12,586 nt of DNA from Candidatus Sulfotelmatobacter sp. (GTDB lineage: Bacteria > Acidobacteriota > Terriglobia > Terriglobales > SbA1), in assembly GCA_030151135.1 (NCBI GenBank), contig JASLEQ010000735.1:1-12586 (forward strand). The letters run 5' to 3'. Below the pieces are notes generated by a model. It was not told where the DNA came from, did no database searches, and saw only the letters and a list, made by a program, of their open reading frames with translations. The position numbers and the translations under genes were made by a program. Shown here in pieces: positions 1 to 6,607 of this stretch; positions within the stretch are counted from its first letter, which is position 1; each line of letters starts with the position of its first letter.

Positions 1-1
1 G

Positions 2-865
2 GCGGCATTTGCTCGGCAGCAATCGATGCTCGCCAAGGAGCAGCGCTTTATTGATCGCTTCAGGACGCACGCGGCCAAAGCAGCCCAGGTGCAGAGCCGG
101 ATCAAGGCGCTGGACAAGATCGAAAAGATCGAGCTCCCGAAAAAACGCGTGGTGGTGGAGTTTGAATTTCGTGTGCCGCCGCGATCCGGCGAGCAAGTTG
201 CGGTCCTTGAGAATCTGCACAAGAGCTACGGCCCGCGTGTGATTTACGACGGGTTCAATCTAACCATCCGGCGCGGTGAACGCTGGGCCGTCATGGGAAG
301 AAACGGTGCGGGCAAGACTACGCTGCTCAAGATGATATCCGGGGCCAGCTCTCCTGATGCCGGTAGCGTAAAGCTCGGCGCCAGCCTACAGATGGGCTAT
401 TTCGCGCAACAGTCTTTAGACACGCTCAATCCCGATCTTACCGTTATCGAACAGTTGCAACAAGATTTCCCCCAAGACAGCCTCGGGGCGCTGCGGAACC
501 TGGCAGGAGCGTTCCAGTTCTCCGGCGATGATGTGGACAAGAAGATCCGCTCACTCTCGGGCGGAGAAAAGTCGCGGCTGGCAATCGCACGCATGCTCTA
601 CAATCCGCCGAACTTCCTGGTGCTCGACGAGCCGACCAATCATCTGGATCTCGCGACCAAGGAAATGCTGGTGGATGCCCTGAAGGACTTTGAAGGAACT
701 ATGATCTTCGTATCCCATGACCGCATGTTCCTTCGCGGCCTGGGCTCACGAGTGTTGGAACTGGGGGGCGAAAGCGGTACAGACCGCCATCCCACGGTTT
801 ATCCCGGGTCATACGTGGAGTACGTGCAGAAGCTTGGACATGAAGCGCCTGGGATCTATTCGTAG
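2..865 (+). CDS. ABC-F family ATP-binding cassette protein, C-terminal part (5' truncated by window edge)
   Basis: The reading frame is open from base 2, so the true start lies outside the window and the in-frame ATG at 26 is internal. The visible start is the charged helical linker typical of ABC-F proteins, with the run QVQSRIKALDKIEKIE. The second ATPase domain follows: Walker A GRNGAGKTT (296-322), ABC signature LSGGEKSR (near 554), Walker B FLVLDEPTNHLDL (near 614) and the H-loop SHDR (near 713). ABC-F proteins are soluble, have two ABC domains and no membrane domain, and act at the ribosomal E site as translation factors or antibiotic-protection proteins; that role is family knowledge. 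The short tail after the last ATPase domain, ending in YPGSYVEYVQ, resembles housekeeping YkpA/YbiT/EttA-like members more than Uup, which has a long coiled-coil tail. I cannot assign the subfamily. The next gene starts 55 bp downstream. Confidence 0.93.
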   Translation, partial: AAFARQQSMLAKEQRFIDRFRTHAAKAAQVQSRIKALDKIEKIELPKKRVVVEFEFRVPPRSGEQVAVLENLHKSYGPRVIYDGFNLTIRRGERWAVMGRNGAGKTTLLKMISGASSPDAGSVKLGASLQMGYFAQQSLDTLNPDLTVIEQLQQDFPQDSLGALRNLAGAFQFSGDDVDKKIRSLSGGEKSRLAIARMLYNPPNFLVLDEPTNHLDLATKEMLVDALKDFEGTMIFVSHDRMFLRGLGSRVLELGGESGTDRHPTVYPGSYVEYVQKLGHEAPGIYS

Positions 866-920
866 GCCTTGCACGGGTTGTGTGCGTGACCTGCCGGGCG
901 CCGCTGAATGACATTACGCC

Positions 921-1337
921 ATGACCATAATGAGCGCAGCCGCAGGAGCCATTCTCGTTGCATTCGCCATTTTCCTGGTTGGTCTTACGGTCGTCATCTT
1001 CGCCAAGCCAGCCGTAGCTGAACGTTTTCTTCTGTCATTCGCGAGTTCGGCGCGAGCACACTACACGGAGCAAATTCTCCGCCTGCTAATCGGCGCGTCC
1101 CTCATCATTCGCTCTGGGGTTATGTGGCAACCGAAGGTGTTCTGGCTTGTCGGATGGGGCATCGTCTTATCCTCCTTGGTGTTGATCCTTACTCCGTGGC
1201 AATGGCACGACCGTTTTGGCGAGCAAGTGCGTCCAATGCTGATTCGCTACATGGAACTGTTTGCGGTCGGGCTATTGGCGTTCGGAGCTTTACTTATCTA
1301 CGGGGTGTTCACTGGGATCTTCCCGAGAGCGGCATAA
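921..1337 (+). CDS. Small polytopic membrane protein, unknown function
   Basis: This 138-residue protein is dominated by hydrophobic helices. I count four likely membrane segments at about residues 5-27, 50-67, 72-91 and 112-133. Between the first two lies a hydrophilic stretch with RFLLSFASSARAHYTEQ, and between the last two lies WQWHDRFGEQVRP. I do not recognise the family and no catalytic motif stands out. An alternative ATG lies three codons in (930). Neither start has a clear Shine-Dalgarno sequence, so the start is uncertain. It follows the ABC-F gene by 55 bp on the same strand and could be co-transcribed with it, but nothing links them functionally. The IS66 remnant begins about 45 bp after its stop. 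Confidence 0.72.
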   Translation: MTIMSAAAGAILVAFAIFLVGLTVVIFAKPAVAERFLLSFASSARAHYTEQILRLLIGASLIIRSGVMWQPKVFWLVGWGIVLSSLVLILTPWQWHDRFGEQVRPMLIRYMELFAVGLLAFGALLIYGVFTGIFPRAA

Positions 1338-1436
1338 TAAGCAATTCAAGAACAACGCGCAGGAGTGCTGGAGGAAGACCCTAAGCGTCTGACCAACACA
1401 CCTGTTCGAGGGGCGGGGTTTGTGTTGATTATCGTG

Positions 1437-1763
1437 ATGACCGCGAAAACAGAGTTGCCATCGCCCAAGCGACGTACACGAGCGGAGGTTCAGCAATTGG
1501 TGGCCGAGTTTGTGAGCAGCGGTATGCGGCGGCGGAGCGAGTTTTGCCAGAGCCGAGGTTTAAGCTTCAGCACTCTGGATCGCCATCTAAAGAAACTGCG
1601 TTGGAAGAGAAGGCGTATACCAACTTCTTCGGCTGGTCGTTTGGTGCCGGTGGAGTTGGCGGCCAAGAAATCGCCGAAGCAGCAGGAGCCGAGTTGTGGG
1701 CTGGCCGTAGTGCTGCCGGGCGGGCGCCGGATCGAGGTGCATCCTGATTTTGATACGAGTACG
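1437..1763 (+). pseudogene. tnpA: IS66 accessory protein TnpA (HTH), 3' truncated
   Basis: From ATG 1437 the frame encodes a basic helix-turn-helix type protein. It has an N-terminal segment with RAEVQQLVAEF and FCQSRGLSFSTLDRHLKKL, a basic linker, and the conserved C-terminal strand LAVVLPGGRRIEVHPDFDTST. This matches the accessory ORF preceding tnpB in IS66 elements as I know the family. After DTST the family normally continues with a short helix (LxRLVxxLE) to a stop. Here that is lost at the deletion junction, and the frame reads on into out-of-frame transposase sequence up to 1940. A GTG at 1365 could extend the frame upstream, but that part (LEEDPKRLTNT) has no family resemblance. Probably non-functional. 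Confidence 0.75.
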
Positions 1764-1770
1764 CCATATC

Positions 1771-2178
1771 CGGCGTCAGGCAAGAGGCAAACCATTGTTG
1801 GACGAAATTCGTGCGACGATCGAGGCAGCGCAGTCCATGGCCTTGCCTTCCAGCGCAGTCAGCAAGGCCTGCCAGTACGCGCTGACGCTTTGGAAAAAGC
1901 TCACCCGCTTCTTGGAGCATCCCGAATTAGAGCTAAGTAATAACCTGGCGGAGAATTCCATGCGTCCGGTAGCTCTTGGGCGAAAGAATTGGTTGCACAT
2001 CGGCAGCTCACAAGCGGGACCGAAAGTTGCAGCGATACTGTCGGTCGTGGAAAGCTGCCGCAGGTTGAAACTCCCCGTGCGTGAATACTTGGCCGCGCTT
2101 CTCCCCGGCTTCGCCCATCGCCCGATCCAGCGCCTCCCAGACCTTACTCCCGCTGCGTGGGCCACGCAGCATTCATAG
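1771..2178 (+). pseudogene. tnpC: IS66 transposase TnpC, C-terminal fragment
   Basis: About 135 residues correspond to the C-terminal end of the IS66 DDE transposase. Diagnostic stretches are LPSSAVSKACQYALTLWKKL, ELSNNLAENSMRPVALGRKN (holding the last acidic residue of the DDE triad, GAG at 1951-1953), GSSQAGPKVAAILSVVESCR and the final LTPAAW. The two catalytic aspartates and the N-terminal domains, which lie upstream in an intact protein, are absent. An ATG at 1750 is in frame but sits in tnpA-derived sequence, so it is not a native start. The fragment ends 17 bp from the stop of the opposing regulator gene. The well-kept reading frame suggests the deletion is fairly recent. Confidence 0.85.
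2152..2170. repeat. Perfect 9-bp palindrome near the IS66 right end
   Basis: GCTGCGTGG, one central G, then CCACGCAGC. It folds as a 7-bp GC-rich stem with a 5-nt loop. It lies in the last codons of the tnpC fragment and 26 bp beyond the stop of the opposing regulator gene. No T-run follows on either strand, so it is not a standard intrinsic terminator. It may slow polymerase between the two convergent frames or simply be part of the IS end. Confidence 0.5.
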
Positions 2179-2195
2179 ACTCGAAGGGGAGAGCG

Positions 2196-4916
2196 TTATT
2201 CACGAGCATTGCGAAAGGACCGCGCTTTACTCGCTATCAGCCCAAACCCGTTTTTACTGGCGGCATTCTCTAAGCTCAACGATTCTGCGCGAGCCACGAC
2301 CGACTGCCCTGCCCTGTTTCTCAACTCCTCGATGGCCAGCCGCGTCTCGAACTCAAGCTCCAAAAGATGATGAGAACGGGCGCTTTGGAGTGTCTTCTGT
2401 AGTTGTGCGCTTGCCGCTGGGAAATGGCCTAACAAGGCTTGCACGCGACCAGACATCATTTCGAACTGCAAACGGAACGAGGTGTTCGCACTTTTGTCGG
2501 CCAGTGACTTAGCCTTTCCCTGTTCAGACTCGGCTTCAGGAAGCTTGGATTCGGCCAGCAGGGCGTCAATCAATACAATGCTGGCAGCTAATTCGTCGTC
2601 GGCTTGCTGGTCTTGATGAAACTGTTCTTTGTCTTTACGGATTACGGTCTCGGCATCGGCGGCATGGCCTTGCTCAACCGAGAGCCGCGCCAAGGCGAGT
2701 TCGGTTTCCGCGACGGCTTGCTTGTCCCCGATCTCTTTGCAGAGAGCCAGGGATTCCTGGTGAGAGTTGCCAGCCCCCTGCAAGTCTCCTTGATCCGCAA
2801 GTACGTCTCCGACTCCAGCCAGCGCATAGGCCACGGCACGTTTGTCAGAAACCTCCTGCGCAATGGCTCTGGCCTCCTCATAGCCGGTAAGAGCTGCTTT
2901 CAGGTCGCCACGCAGTCGGGCAATCTTGGCCAGATCGGCGAGGGTAAGCGCGACCCCGTCTTTGTCTCCCATTTCCTTGTAGCCTGGAATCGCGTCCGAG
3001 AGCCCGCGTGCCGCTTCCGCCAGATTCCCCCGAGCCAGAGAAATGTCGCCCAAGTTAGCAGAGGCGGTGGTGACTCCCTCGAGATCACCGATCTGACGAA
3101 AGACCTTGATGACGTCCCGATACATTGCTTCTGCACGATCCAGGTCGCCCTGCTCATAGTAGACGATGGCTAGATCGGCCGTGGTGCGAGCTGCGTTGTC
3201 GCGATCGCCAACTGCTATGTACCTCTTTCGAGCATTGTCGCAGTCTTGCGCAGTGGAATCGCCATCGCCGATCTGACAGAGAACTCCGTACGCCCGTGCG
3301 ACGAATAGTTCCAAACCTTGAGCGTTCCCCTTTTCGATGGCGCGCCGGCAGGCGGCCTGAGCCTTGACGACATCGTTATTGACCCATGCGCGTGCTTCCA
3401 GGTAGTCGATCCGTGGGTCGGCGCCAGCAGGAAGCGGCAGGTGCCGGAGAGTTTCCAAAGTATGCAAAGCATCTGCGGGATTCACCCATCGCTGTTCATC
3501 GGCGAGGCGAAGGCCATAGTCCAAGGTGTCCGGGAATTGGACAAAAAGTTGTCGATAAGAATCAATGGCTCGCATCCGATCTTGGATCGTGACATAGTAC
3601 TGACCATCGATCAGCAGACGGTCTTCTGGCCCCAAGTGCCCGGAAAGACCGCGGGCTCGTTCTGCCTCATCCCGGGCCTTTAGGCTGTAACCGAGGTGAT
3701 TCCATGCATCGGACAAAGCAGCGTGCGTCAAGGGAACCTCGGGCTCGACGGCTGCAGCCTTGATGAGAGAATCTCGGGCTTTTACAAAGTCAAACGCCCA
3801 CAAACGCTCCAGTCCCTGCGTGTAAAGCTTGACCGCAAGGGGTTTCGAAGGCAGAGCGGCTCGTGCCTGCGCGATTGCTTCTCCTGAAACCGACGTGGCT
3901 CCCAGACTCTGCCGCAGGGACGCACCTGCCTGGCTGACGAGTTCAAACAGATCATTCTCGTTTCCGACGAAGGCCTGCTCGGCGATGGTCTCGCCATGTT
4001 CAGTGTCTTGAATGCGAACATCCAGACGAATCCGCCTTTCTCCTTTTCCGGGCAACGGCGTATATGAGCCAATTACGACTACATCTGCGCCGGGATTCGT
4101 ATGGAGCCGTTTAAGGGTTTCCTTCGCTAAACTGTCTTCGTCGGTCAAGGGAATTTCCCGTTTGGCTCGCGCCACGTCCTCACCTGAGACCATACGTAGG
4201 GCGGCATCAGCGGCGAGTTCGGTACCGAGCATTTCCGCAAATGCCGGAGAGAGCCAGTTGTCCTCGGGACGTCCCGGCAAATTGCGAAAACCCATTACGG
4301 CTACAGATCGTCGAACGTGTACCGGAGGAAGGTTGGTCTCGGCCGCAGTCTTATTTTCGATCTTGGTGCGCGAGAGGCGGAATCGATAAAGGGCGCTACC
4401 GATCACAAGCACAATGAACGCGGCGATTGCCACGGAACGCAACCACCGGCCTGAAGTGGCAGAGTGCTTTTCTGACCTGGGCGATGAAATCGACGGTGCA
4501 AGAGGTGCCGGGGTGACGCCGACCGGGTCCTGTAACTCTGTGACCGCAGTGACGGGCGCCAAAAACCGGTAGCCTCGCCGCGGAACCGTTTCCACGTAAC
4601 AGGGTGCTTCCGCATTGTCCCCGAGTGCATCACGGATCTTCCGGATCGCGACTCCCAAACTGTTATCGAATTCTACGAAAGTGTTTTGGGGCCAGAGGCG
4701 TTGGCGCACCTCTTCTCGGGAGACGATCTCGCCTGGTCTCTCCACCAGGATCGCGAGAAGGCGGAAGGGCAGATCCTGCAGCTTCAGCTGATTGCTGTGG
4801 CGAGTAAGAGTGGCCTTACTGCAATCAAGCTGGAACGGACCGAACCTGTATACGGACTTCTTGTGAGATTCCCCAGACGACACGCGCTTCTCTTTTGGCC
4901 CCAGATGGTAGCACAC
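2196..4916 (-). CDS. CadC-like membrane-bound transcriptional regulator with TolB-like domain and TPR array
   Basis: The 906-residue product has several modules. Residues 23-121 form an OmpR/PhoB-type winged helix, with the recognition region around VEFDNSLGVAIRKIRDALGD and the C-terminal hairpin VETVPRRGYRFLAPV. A proline/serine-rich linker leads to one membrane helix (about 159-178, SVAIAAFIVLVIGSALY). Residues about 202-340 resemble the TolB-N/FlgO-like domain found in acidobacterial sensors (SVAVMGFRNLPGRPEDNWLS). From about 363 to the end there are repeated TPR-like helix pairs, for example AIVYYEQGDLDRAEAMYRDV and ANLGDISLARGNLAEAARGL. The N-terminus should be cytoplasmic and the TPR part periplasmic, as in CadC/ToxR one-component regulators. 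The ligand is unknown. The start is a GTG at 4916; a GTG at residue 12 (4883) with a purine-rich stretch upstream is an alternative. The gene is divergent from the copper oxidase, so that gene is a candidate target (inference). Its stop codon coincides with the presumed IS66 terminus. Confidence 0.9.
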   Translation of the reverse strand: MCYHLGPKEKRVSSGESHKKSVYRFGPFQLDCSKATLTRHSNQLKLQDLPFRLLAILVERPGEIVSREEVRQRLWPQNTFVEFDNSLGVAIRKIRDALGDNAEAPCYVETVPRRGYRFLAPVTAVTELQDPVGVTPAPLAPSISSPRSEKHSATSGRWLRSVAIAAFIVLVIGSALYRFRLSRTKIENKTAAETNLPPVHVRRSVAVMGFRNLPGRPEDNWLSPAFAEMLGTELAADAALRMVSGEDVARAKREIPLTDEDSLAKETLKRLHTNPGADVVVIGSYTPLPGKGERRIRLDVRIQDTEHGETIAEQAFVGNENDLFELVSQAGASLRQSLGATSVSGEAIAQARAALPSKPLAVKLYTQGLERLWAFDFVKARDSLIKAAAVEPEVPLTHAALSDAWNHLGYSLKARDEAERARGLSGHLGPEDRLLIDGQYYVTIQDRMRAIDSYRQLFVQFPDTLDYGLRLADEQRWVNPADALHTLETLRHLPLPAGADPRIDYLEARAWVNNDVVKAQAACRRAIEKGNAQGLELFVARAYGVLCQIGDGDSTAQDCDNARKRYIAVGDRDNAARTTADLAIVYYEQGDLDRAEAMYRDVIKVFRQIGDLEGVTTASANLGDISLARGNLAEAARGLSDAIPGYKEMGDKDGVALTLADLAKIARLRGDLKAALTGYEEARAIAQEVSDKRAVAYALAGVGDVLADQGDLQGAGNSHQESLALCKEIGDKQAVAETELALARLSVEQGHAADAETVIRKDKEQFHQDQQADDELAASIVLIDALLAESKLPEAESEQGKAKSLADKSANTSFRLQFEMMSGRVQALLGHFPAASAQLQKTLQSARSHHLLELEFETRLAIEELRNRAGQSVVARAESLSLENAASKNGFGLIASKARSFRNARE

Positions 4917-4939
4917 CTCTGTTAAGAAGACCGCCTAAG

Positions 4940-4968
4940 CCTATAGAAATCTGACCCTTGTCAGTTAA
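4940..4968 (-). promoter_or_regulatory. Candidate sigma70-type promoter for the CadC-like regulator
   Basis: Read on the minus strand, TTAACT (4968-4963) is separated by exactly 17 bp from TATAGG (4945-4940). Each box matches the sigma70 consensus at 4 of 6 positions. Transcription would start near 4933, leaving a leader of about 17 nt before the GTG at 4916. The spacer holds a perfect dyad, described separately. This is a pattern match only. Confidence 0.45.
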
Positions 4969-4980
4969 AGCACGCTTAAC
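4951..4980. promoter_or_regulatory. Candidate operator: two abutting dyads in the divergent intergenic region
   Basis: CTGAC-CCTT-GTCAG (4951-4964) is a perfect 5-bp inverted repeat. It lies almost entirely between the -35 and -10 boxes of the regulator promoter. It is followed, sharing one base, by GTTAA-N7-TTAAC (4964-4980). Such placement suits a DNA-binding site that would block or remodel this promoter, and the site is also only 12 bp upstream of a possible promoter for the oxidase gene. Which protein binds is unknown; the adjacent winged-helix regulator is the obvious candidate. Confidence 0.35.
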
Positions 4981-4991
4981 GGACAGTTTCA

Positions 4992-5020
4992 TTGACCCGA
5001 CGAACCAGTCCATGCAGATT
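4992..5020 (+). promoter_or_regulatory. Weak candidate promoter for the multicopper oxidase gene
   Basis: TTGACC (4992-4997, 5 of 6 to the -35 consensus) is followed after 17 bp by CAGATT (5015-5020, only 3 of 6 to the -10 consensus). It would give a leader of about 125 nt before the ATG at 5154. The poor -10 suggests either need for an activator or a false match. Confidence 0.22.
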
Positions 5021-5089
5021 GATGCTCGCAGGGCAGCTATTCGCCGCGACGACCACTTCGGAGGGCTGCTCCCAAGCCATCAGGCGGAA

Positions 5090-5111
5090 TTGGCATCCGG
5101 GGGGGTGCCAA
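5090..5111 (+). promoter_or_regulatory. G-rich hairpin in the oxidase leader
   Basis: TTGGCA (5090-5095) and TGCCAA (5106-5111) are perfect inverted arms around a 10-nt loop holding seven consecutive G. A second, weaker dyad ACCTG/CAGGT (5117-5121, 5136-5140) follows and runs up to the ribosome-binding site of the oxidase gene (AAGGA near 5141-5145). The leader could fold to influence translation. I recognise no known riboswitch class. Confidence 0.3.
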
Positions 5112-5153
5112 CTTCCACCTGGGGACGCCACGGTGCAGGTAAGGAAAATCATC

Positions 5154-6290
5154 ATGAAACGAATCCTGATCGTCGTAATCCTGTTAGCCATTCCCGCTTG
5201 TTTCGGGCAGACGCAGACTGCGAAAGTTCGCACGTATTACATTGCCGCCGACGAGGTGGACTGGGACTATGCCCCCGGCGGTGTCAACAAAATGATGGGC
5301 ATGAAGTTTGACGGCTACTCGAAAGTCTTTGTTGAGCGCGGCGCGCATCGCATTGGGAGTATCTATCGCAAGGCGCAGTATCGCGAATATACCGACGAAA
5401 CCTTTGCCCACCTTAAACCACGGCCGGTGGAGTGGGAGTCCTCCGGAATTCTCGGTCCGATTTTGCGGGCCGAGGTCGGCGATACGATTCGCGTAGTCTT
5501 CAAGAACAATGCCACGCACCCTTACAGCATGCATCCTCACGGCGTCTTCTATAAGAAAGACTCAGAAGGTGCGCTCTACGAGGATGGGACGTCTGGTTCG
5601 GACAAAGTCGATGACGCTGTGCCGCCCGGCAAGACTCACGTTTACACATGGGAAGTGCCGGAACGGGCTGGGCCCGGGCCGAATGATCCAAGCTCGATCG
5701 TGTGGCTCTACCACTCGCATGCCTATGAGATGAGAGACGTCCACAGCGGACTGGTGGGCGCAATCATTATCTCGCGTCGCGGCGCGTCCGATGCTACCGG
5801 GAAACCTAAAGACGTCGACAGAGAGTTCGTCTGCTTATTCATGCTGTTCGATGAAAACCAGAGCTGGTATCTGGACTACAACATTCAGACTTACACCAGC
5901 GATCCTAAGGGTGTGAATAAAAGTGAATTCATTCCAGTCGCCGCTGATGGAAATCTGGCTCCCGCCGGAACCGGCTTTTCGGTCACGAATGGAAAGTTCG
6001 CAATCAACGGATACATCTATGGAACTGGACCCGTCATGACCATGAAAAAGGGAGAGCGCGTTCGCTGGTATCTCGTTGGTCTCGGCGAGGGGTTTAGTTT
6101 TCACACCCCGCATTGGCACGGCAATGTCGTGCTTCAGGATGGCAAGCGCACCGATGTGGTTTCCCTTATGCAAGCACAGATGGTCACAGTGGACATGGTC
6201 CCCGATGACCTGGGCACTTGGATGTTTCACTGCCATCTTGACGACCACATGGAAGCCGGGATGATGGCGTTCTACAAGGTCGAACCTTAG
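5154..6290 (+). CDS. Ceruloplasmin-like two-domain multicopper oxidase, exported
   Basis: The start is ATG 5154, preceded by GGA (5143-5145) 8 nt upstream and opening a signal peptide, MKRILIVVILLAIPACFG. An upstream in-frame start at 4992 would add 54 residues that look non-coding. The 378-residue product has two cupredoxin domains. All four copper motifs are present: HPHG (H127, H129), HSH (H187, H189), HTPHWHG (H317, H320, H322) and HCHLDDHMEAGM (H359, C360, H361, H365, M370). By family knowledge the eight paired His hold the trinuclear cluster, and H317, C360, H365 and M370 form the type 1 site with a Met axial ligand. Domain 1 lacks the Cys, so the type 1 site is in domain 2 only. Phrases such as SIVWLYHSH, SGLVGAIIISRRG and FDENQSWYLD closely resemble ceruloplasmin, hephaestin and factor VIII. 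Enzymes of this size form trimers and couple one-electron oxidation (phenols, Cu(I), Fe(II)) to reduction of O2 to water. The substrate here is unknown. IPAC in the signal peptide is a poor but possible lipobox. Confidence 0.93.
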   Translation: MKRILIVVILLAIPACFGQTQTAKVRTYYIAADEVDWDYAPGGVNKMMGMKFDGYSKVFVERGAHRIGSIYRKAQYREYTDETFAHLKPRPVEWESSGILGPILRAEVGDTIRVVFKNNATHPYSMHPHGVFYKKDSEGALYEDGTSGSDKVDDAVPPGKTHVYTWEVPERAGPGPNDPSSIVWLYHSHAYEMRDVHSGLVGAIIISRRGASDATGKPKDVDREFVCLFMLFDENQSWYLDYNIQTYTSDPKGVNKSEFIPVAADGNLAPAGTGFSVTNGKFAINGYIYGTGPVMTMKKGERVRWYLVGLGEGFSFHTPHWHGNVVLQDGKRTDVVSLMQAQMVTVDMVPDDLGTWMFHCHLDDHMEAGMMAFYKVEP

Positions 6291-6317
6291 ACCAAGAAGA
6301 CCAATGGCATCTCCTAG

Positions 6318-6341
6318 AAAAATTGGAGAGACACGCTCCAA
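6318..6341 (-). terminator. Intrinsic-terminator-like hairpin oriented to the minus strand
   Basis: TTGGAG (6323-6328) and CTCCAA (6336-6341) are perfect arms around a 7-nt loop, and AAAAA (6318-6322) precedes the stem. Read on the minus strand this is a stem followed by a T-run, the form of a rho-independent terminator. Read on the plus strand the T-run is missing, so it would be a weak end for the oxidase transcript. It begins 28 bp after the oxidase stop. It would protect the oxidase gene from antisense reading from the right. Confidence 0.4.
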
Positions 6342-6412
6342 GCGATCCGGGAAAGGAAGCGATGTTCTTGTCACCTTCGGCCTAACTCAGTTGTGCCTGC
6401 AGGAGGTTTCAG

Positions 6413-6607
6413 ATGTTTGGCAATCGCTTCTTCACTCGTCTCTTTTGCGAGCAGGAAGCCACTTCTAACGATTTCTGTATAGGCGCAAGGATAGGGAGGC
6501 TGGGTATGGCCAACTTCTGTGCGAAATTTGGAACGCCTGTGACGGGGCAATTCTGCGTAAAGTGCGGCGGAGACACAAGCCAATCGACGACGGGAGAATG
6601 TTCATGA
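6413..6607 (+). CDS. Small zinc-ribbon protein with degenerate first knuckle
   Basis: Two starts are possible in one frame. ATG 6413 has AGGAGG 6 nt upstream (6401-6406) and gives 64 residues. ATG 6506 has AGGGAGG 6 nt upstream (6493-6499) and gives 33 residues. The second start opens the recognisable part, MANFCAKFGTPVTG followed by QFCVKCGGD, which matches the common bacterial zinc-ribbon form FCxxCG...FCxxCG. The second Cys of the first knuckle is Phe here (CAKF), so only three of four zinc ligands remain, although further Cys occur in the longer form (C12, C22) and near the C-terminus. The stop TGA overlaps the next start as ATGA (6604-6607), indicating translational coupling. In many bacteria such ribbons head a longer membrane protein, so this may be the detached N-terminus of the next gene's product. 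Function unknown. Confidence 0.6.
   Translation: MFGNRFFTRLFCEQEATSNDFCIGARIGRLGMANFCAKFGTPVTGQFCVKCGGDTSQSTTGECS

Larger units (their letters stand above)
1382..2198 (+). mobile_element. Internally deleted IS66-family element
   Basis: The region carries the 5' accessory ORF of an IS66-type element joined to the 3' end of its transposase gene. The remainder of tnpA, all of tnpB and roughly the first two thirds of tnpC are missing, so the element cannot transpose by itself. The limits are tentative. I placed them on an imperfect inverted repeat: 1382-1394 reads TAAGCGTCTGACC, and the reverse complement of 2186-2198 reads TAACGCTCTCCCC (8 of 13 identical). Both ends are followed inward by TTCGAG. 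IS66 ends are usually imperfect repeats starting with a TAAGCG-like motif, which fits the left end well. I see no convincing 8-bp target duplication. The deletion junction lies at about 1764-1770. Confidence 0.72.

Noticed and set aside
1365..1940. 191-residue intact protein spanning the IS66 region
   Set aside because: Only the middle part from 1437 to about 1763 resembles TnpA. Beyond the junction it reads transposase DNA in the wrong frame.
2604..3173. Plus-strand open frame of 189 codons inside the regulator
   Set aside because: It is a shadow of the minus-strand regulator. The minus frame encodes coherent TPR repeats through this stretch, and the plus frame shows no recognisable family.
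4992..5153. 54-residue N-terminal extension of the oxidase from an in-frame start at 4992
   Set aside because: The ATG at 5154 has a good ribosome-binding site and opens a classic signal peptide. The extension would place the signal peptide internally and covers candidate promoter and hairpin sequence.
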